Shown: positions 59,577-64,000 of the stretch, one piece after another
How positions within the stretch are numbered: position 1 is the stretch's first letter
Layout: each line of letters opens with the position of its first letter
From: Anas platyrhynchos
Taxonomy: Eukaryota > Chordata > Aves > Anseriformes > Anatidae
Assembly (NCBI RefSeq): GCF_047663525.1
Contig: NC_092590.1
Location: 57,186,001-57,250,000, forward strand
DNA length: 64,000 bases
Direction: 5' to 3'
Program-made: the position numbers and the translations under genes
The notes under the pieces: model-generated
The model's database searches: none
What the model was told of the DNA's origin: nothing
What the model saw: only the letters and a program-made list of their open reading frames with translations

Positions 59577-61094
59577 AATAATATAGAATTCAAGGTCTTG
59601 AGACACGTATTTTGACAGTCCTTCTGGTTCTGTTTTTAATGTGAATTTACTGGTTGGACAAGGAACTTGAATGAAAGCTTTCTTGCAATGGAAAGCAAAA
59701 GTTTTACCATGAGACAAGAAGATGTGCCTATTTTATTTTTGTTGTTTGCTTATTTTACACATTGTCTGATGTTTCTAAATGCTGTTAGTAAGAAGGCTTC
59801 CTGAACTGAAATATAATTTAGAAAATTGCTTTAAGTTTTGCCGTAAGATTTTCCAGAAATGTTAGTTAGGGTTAGACATCTTGATCCAAACTTAATTTTG
59901 TGCTAATTTACTTTGTGGAGAAAGATAAAACTTTATAAATCTGACAGTGTTTCAGAAGACACTTTCTTTGAGAGTAAGCTAATAATATCTCCATGGCAGT
60001 GATTGTTATGATTGGATAAATGAAAGAAGAATCCTTCAAAATATCTTCACAATCTTCTGCAAGTAACATTCTACTTAAAAACCTAACTTTTTTAGACCTT
60101 TCCAATATGTTCTATATATGAAGTAAATGTGACACCAGGTGCAAGAGTTATTCGACTAAGTTCAGATATAATTTTGGACTGAGAAAATATATTCAGAGAT
60201 TATATTGTCTGTTTTATGATCTGGTATCCACCTTAAACGCATCAGAAGCAGGAAAAAAAAAAAGTACACAAAAAAAAAATGAAGTGACAATGTCTTGATA
60301 TATTAGAATTTGACCGTGAAAAACTGCTTCAAATACTGAAATACTGTTTTTCAATAACATAGAGTGTGGAATAATGTATTGTTTTTCTTTTGGATTTTAG
60401 TGACCATAACGTCTTGTAACAGTTTTCCATAAACCAGTACTTTTTTTTTTTTTCCAAGTACTAAGTAAAATTGTCACTGTTTGTTGCTACACTGTTGAAA
60501 TGAGACTTGAATTGTTTCATTAATGCATTTCATAATTCTTGTTGTTTATAGGGATTTGAGATGAAGATCAAAATGTCTGTTACATATACAAGATGATATA
60601 TAGAAAAACCCTTTATTTACTTATTTATTTATTTTCAAATGCAGATTTTCGTAAGAAGATAACACAAAGAAACATCTGATTTCCACGAGTATTTTGCCAC
60701 CTTTTAATAAACTGACATTTGTTATGTTTGTCACCTATAGAGGAATAAAAGCTATATTTTATTGTCTACAGTAAATTCTTTTTAAAAGAAATTATTTTTA
60801 TTTTATTTTATTTTATTGTCTAATTCTAGGATCCTGCTAATTTAACAGCTAGGAGTTTTATGGTCTGTTAAAATGCAAGCATATTTACTAATGAGACTTC
60901 AGGAACACAAATTTGCAAGCATTTTGTACTCACTTAAGCTTAGAAGGAACAAAATATACTCTAACAAATAAAGCTTTTAAAATGTTCACTGAACACAACT
61001 CCTTCAAATTTTCAGTAAGGCTACTGCTCCAATATAATATTCAAACAAATGGAATAAAACAGATTTCCTGAATGCTATTTCACATTGAGAGCAA
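59577..61094. other. AT-rich unique sequence, no gene seen
   Basis: Only A/T runs and a TTTTA repeat at about 60794-60816 are seen. Confidence 0.6.
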
Positions 61095-61252
61095 GGAGGG
61101 GAGACTTTTTCTTATCGTGAAGTTAAAGACAGGTATACAAAATATCTTCTCAAGGTCAAACAAGAAGCAAATTGAGTAACTGGGCACAGAATCCAGATTT
61201 TCTGCTATGCAGTTTTGTTAATCATCTAGCAGATCATACTAAACCTTTTCCC
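61095..61252 (-). mobile_element. MIR SINE fragment, minus strand
   Basis: On the plus strand: TTCTCAAGGTCAAACAAGAAGC, TGGGCACAGAATCCAGATTTTCT, then TTAATCATCTAGCAGATCATAC. This is the inverted MIR head and core: AAGGTCACACAGC-AAG, CAGAGC-GGGA...GAA-CCAG, then the inverted 'AGTGGTTAAGAG' head seen as ...TTAACCACTA. Order and spacing match the family. It is old and diverged, and keeps the tRNA-like box B region. Confidence 0.62.
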
Positions 61253-61397
61253 AAAGCAGAGGTTTTAAGTTTGGAATTATTGGTGCTGTAGCTTTTACTG
61301 AATGAAATCTACTTAATTTCTGTGACAAGATGTGAAGTCTGACACCAACACTGAAGTCTGAGGACCAACTCTGGACTTTAGGAGTTCAATTAGCATC

Positions 61398-61580
61398 CTT
61401 CCTTCCTCTTTCTCTTTCCCTCTCCCCCTCCCTTCTCCTTTTGTTTTCTCTAGAAATGGCTCCACACCTTGAGTGGATGTAGCCAGATACTTCTTTTCGC
61501 CTTCCTCCTCTTCTTCTTCCTCTAGGGAAGTAGAGCTGGCTCCTTGCCAGGAGTGGAGGGTAGCTGGATTTACAGGGTAG
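61398..61580. repeat. Diverged tandem duplication of a pyrimidine-tract module
   Basis: Two modules each consist of a C/T-rich tract ending in CTCTAG followed by a related segment. TGGCTCCACACCTTGAGTGG (from 61457) parallels TGGCTCCTTGCCAGGAGTGG (from 61537), and ATGTAGCCAGATA parallels GGGTAGCTGGATT. The period is 72-80 bp, with an insertion of about 8 bp in the second copy. Each module looks like a strong splice acceptor. Confidence 0.6.
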
Positions 61581-62674
61581 GAGTAAGGCTTGTTATACTG
61601 ATAACTGTAACTGGCAAACCAGGAAATCTGAGGTGATATAGGATCCTTACCAAGCTGTTGTGTTTTAATGTCTATTTCCTCTAGTACTGTGTTTAGCTTA
61701 ACTCTATTTGATGGTTTAATCTGCTGAAATCTGCTTAAATGTGTCTATTCTTATCATTGACTGAAGAAAGACTAATATAATGAGCTGAAATTATAGATAT
61801 CTAGTATTAGATGAGATGATAAACCTCATTATTATAACATAAAATTCAACTGTGCTTGGGAAAATTTTTGAAAGTCTCTGAATGGTGCTCTTTAAAATTT
61901 AAAGACTAGACCCTCAAATATTCTTATACTAAAGATTGTACTTAAATAGGTTAAGAAATACATACCAAGGCTGTCCACAAAACCACAATAGTAGCCTGTA
62001 ATGAACAGTAGTCTTGAGTCTTGCACAGAAATGTCTTTTTTTTTTTTTTTTTCAAGTAGGCTGCAGATTTACTGCAAGGAACTGTCGATAGTTTATAGGA
62101 AGCCAAAATCTTAGCACCTCCTGAGGATACTCCTTTGTAACACTATGTATTGTGCCTGTTCTTTGTTACAATCCCTTCTTAGTCATGTTTTATCAGCACC
62201 ACGTTCTTTCTCATATCAAAGCATTCTTGTAGCAAGTGGTAACATATTATTTCCTCCCACACAAATGGAAGAAAGTGCTGAGCTAGGAAAAAAATACGAA
62301 CCCTATTTTGGAGTAAGAGATAATTAGCAAAACCAAATCACTCTTGTATCAACACTGAAGTAGAATCAAATAACATCTTATATACATCAGATGTATCTTA
62401 CATTGTGACCTGTCTCCATTAATATATTGCAGAAGCAAGCTATGGGCTGTTGAAGAGAGCTGTATAGGACAAGTTTGAAATGTGTGATCACTGTTTTTAT
62501 CTTTTGTTTAAATTTGAACCTTCTCAGACTTTGAAAATGCTTGTGTGAAGGCAAATCTTTTTTCTTTTATGTAGGCCCACATAAAGTATTCCAAAACCAA
62601 AGCCAAGAATGGCTTTTTTTCTATTCTGTAGTTGCTAATTTGCATAACAGCAGTGTTGGTATAGAAGTCTTGAC

Positions 62675-62699
62675 AAAAAAAAAAAAAAAAAAAAAAAAA
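62675..62699. repeat. Poly(A) tract, 25 nt
   Basis: An uninterrupted A-run. Antisense frames here give a phenylalanine run. Confidence 0.9.
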
Positions 62700-63634
62700 G
62701 AAACCCCACCATTCATTAACATTCAAAATACACTTGCACAGTGCAATCTTTTCTAATGCTGCACCTGTACATACACTACCTTTTTTTCCTACCAGAGGTG
62801 TTTTGACACAATAGCAAAGCAAGGGAAATGCTACCTTTTTTTCATAGAAAATGAGAGGACACTATACATTTTGTCAAAACCAGAAAATACTGACCCTGTG
62901 GTAAGTGACAAGAAAAATACAGTGTGGTGAAACAATAGCTTCCAACTCATTGAAGTTAACTGTGTTGAGCTCTTGAAATGCTTTAGGAATACTAAAAAAC
63001 AAACAGGAAAAAAAAAAAAAAAAAACAACAAAAAAAAAACACAACAGCAAAAAACATAGCCATGTTTGGGAAACTCAGAACATGAACAGCTGATGTCCTA
63101 TCACCTCTCATTTAAATCTCAAGGGTACTGTTTAGTTTCTCACCACTAATTTATTTTCAAGCATTTTTTTTTAATTTGACTTTAAAAAAAAAAAAAACAC
63201 AAATGTTTGTAAAAAAAATATCATTGATGGATGGTAAATGGGTCCCACAGCAATGAGTTTTTAGCCCTTTCTTTTTCACCATATTTTGTTTACTTAGAGC
63301 AACCCAAATTCAGTTTTCCTGCTGTGAACAAATGTTTCTGCTCATGTTGCTTGAATTTTGGCAATGATCTTATGAAATAGGAGACTGAGGTCAAAAGCAG
63401 AAATGATGCAAGAGGCTCTAAAGCTCTCTTTATTGTTCTGGCTTAAAAACAGTAACCTCTTATATCCTTTGCCAGTTACTAAGCATGGAAGTTAGAAAAA
63501 ATAGCATTCCACTGTATTTGAGTTCAATTTCTGCAAATGCCTCATTTATATGCAGATTTAGCTATGAGGATTACTGCAACATTTGCCATATTTTGCACTT
63601 CTGAACTGCTACTTCGCTGTTGCAATGGGATGGC

Positions 63635-63664
63635 AAATAAATAAATAAATAAATAAAATAAAAT
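63635..63664. repeat. (AAAT)n microsatellite
   Basis: About six AAAT units ending in AAAATAAAAT. Confidence 0.9.
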
Positions 63665-64000
63665 CTGCTTTCTTCATCTAAATGAAATCGGTAACTTCAC
63701 TAAACAGTGGGGGTATGTGGTGGTATAAGGAGACAGTATTTAAGAATATGTAACTCTAAAAGCCAGAGAGTAGTTGATGCACCTTAGTCATCTGTAGAAA
63801 TAAACTATGCACAGGCTACACAGAAATAAATGGAAGATGTGAATAATATATAGAGAAGTGAGTGATATGTGTATTGGAGGAAAGTTTAAAGCAAAGCTGA
63901 TTCATTTGGAGACAATCATAAAACTCTTCATGGCAGCAACACCAAGAATACAAAATCAATTTATTTAATACAACATTAGATGTTAGATAGATGTTACAGT

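Larger units (their letters stand above)
61581..64000. other. AT-rich unique sequence, no gene seen
   Basis: Contains poly(T) at about 62037-62053, poly(A) at 62675-62699, A-rich tracts at 63009-63040 and 63184-63197, and an AAAT array at 63635-63664. The open frames are short and homopolymer-driven. Confidence 0.6.

Noticed and set aside
1-64000. CRISPR arrays, bacterial operons or phage-like gene order
   Set aside because: Composition, CR1 elements, microsatellites and absence of coding density show vertebrate DNA. The repeats present are simple or transposon-derived, with no repeat-spacer pattern.

Overview
The window looks like gene-poor, AT-rich avian nuclear DNA: intergenic sequence or a very long intron. 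Eight CR1 LINE fragments support a bird. Five of them keep the characteristic 3' tail of ATTCTATG or ATTCTGTG octamers. There is also one bird-type retroviral LTR-like block, a few heavily decayed amniote-wide SINE and MITE relics, and abundant A/T homopolymers and short microsatellites. I cannot name the species. I recognise no complete protein-coding gene, rRNA, tRNA or CRISPR array. Nearly all open frames here are short and dominated by F, L, K, Y or homopolymer residues, or lie inside repeats. The only frame with clear family homology is the CR1 reverse-transcriptase C-terminal fragment on the minus strand near 45.6-46.1 kb.

Layout. 0-10 kb: unique AT-rich sequence with a palindromic MITE at about 1.0 kb, a weak MIR-like piece at 2.0 kb, a G-rich block at 3.55 kb and an exon-like minus-strand frame at 9.5-9.7 kb. 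10.5-11 kb: old CR1, minus strand. 16.3 kb: CR1 3' tip, plus strand. 21.15-21.8 kb: CR1 with an internal RT deletion, plus strand. 22.1-22.26 kb: a perfect 22-bp palindrome with repeated TAATTA-core sites and an alternating AT tract. 24.7-25.5 kb: GC-rich ERV-LTR-like block. 27.5 kb: a second perfect 22-bp palindrome. 29-31 kb: two exon-like intervals with good splice signals. 33-34.6 kb: a MITE-like half and two minus-strand CR1 tips, one abutting a poly(T) run. 39.9-40.4 kb: MIR-like piece, then a CR1 tip, plus strand. 45.4-46.1 kb: the best-preserved CR1, minus strand. 52.0-52.9 kb: palindromic MITE, then MIR. 54.7 kb: an X-box-like palindrome beside an AP-1 site. 58.4-59.6 kb: the structurally longest CR1, carrying both endonuclease and RT remnants around an internal deletion. 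61.1 kb: MIR, minus strand. 61.4-61.6 kb: a diverged tandem duplication of a pyrimidine-tract module.

There is no operon or pathway to reconstruct. The window mainly records repeat history: old amniote elements (MIR, palindromic MITEs), then several CR1 subfamilies, then recent microsatellite and short tandem-duplication changes. The most testable functional candidates are the exon-like intervals and the cis-regulatory-like palindromes. None is proven by sequence alone. I saw no evidence for a new biological system.
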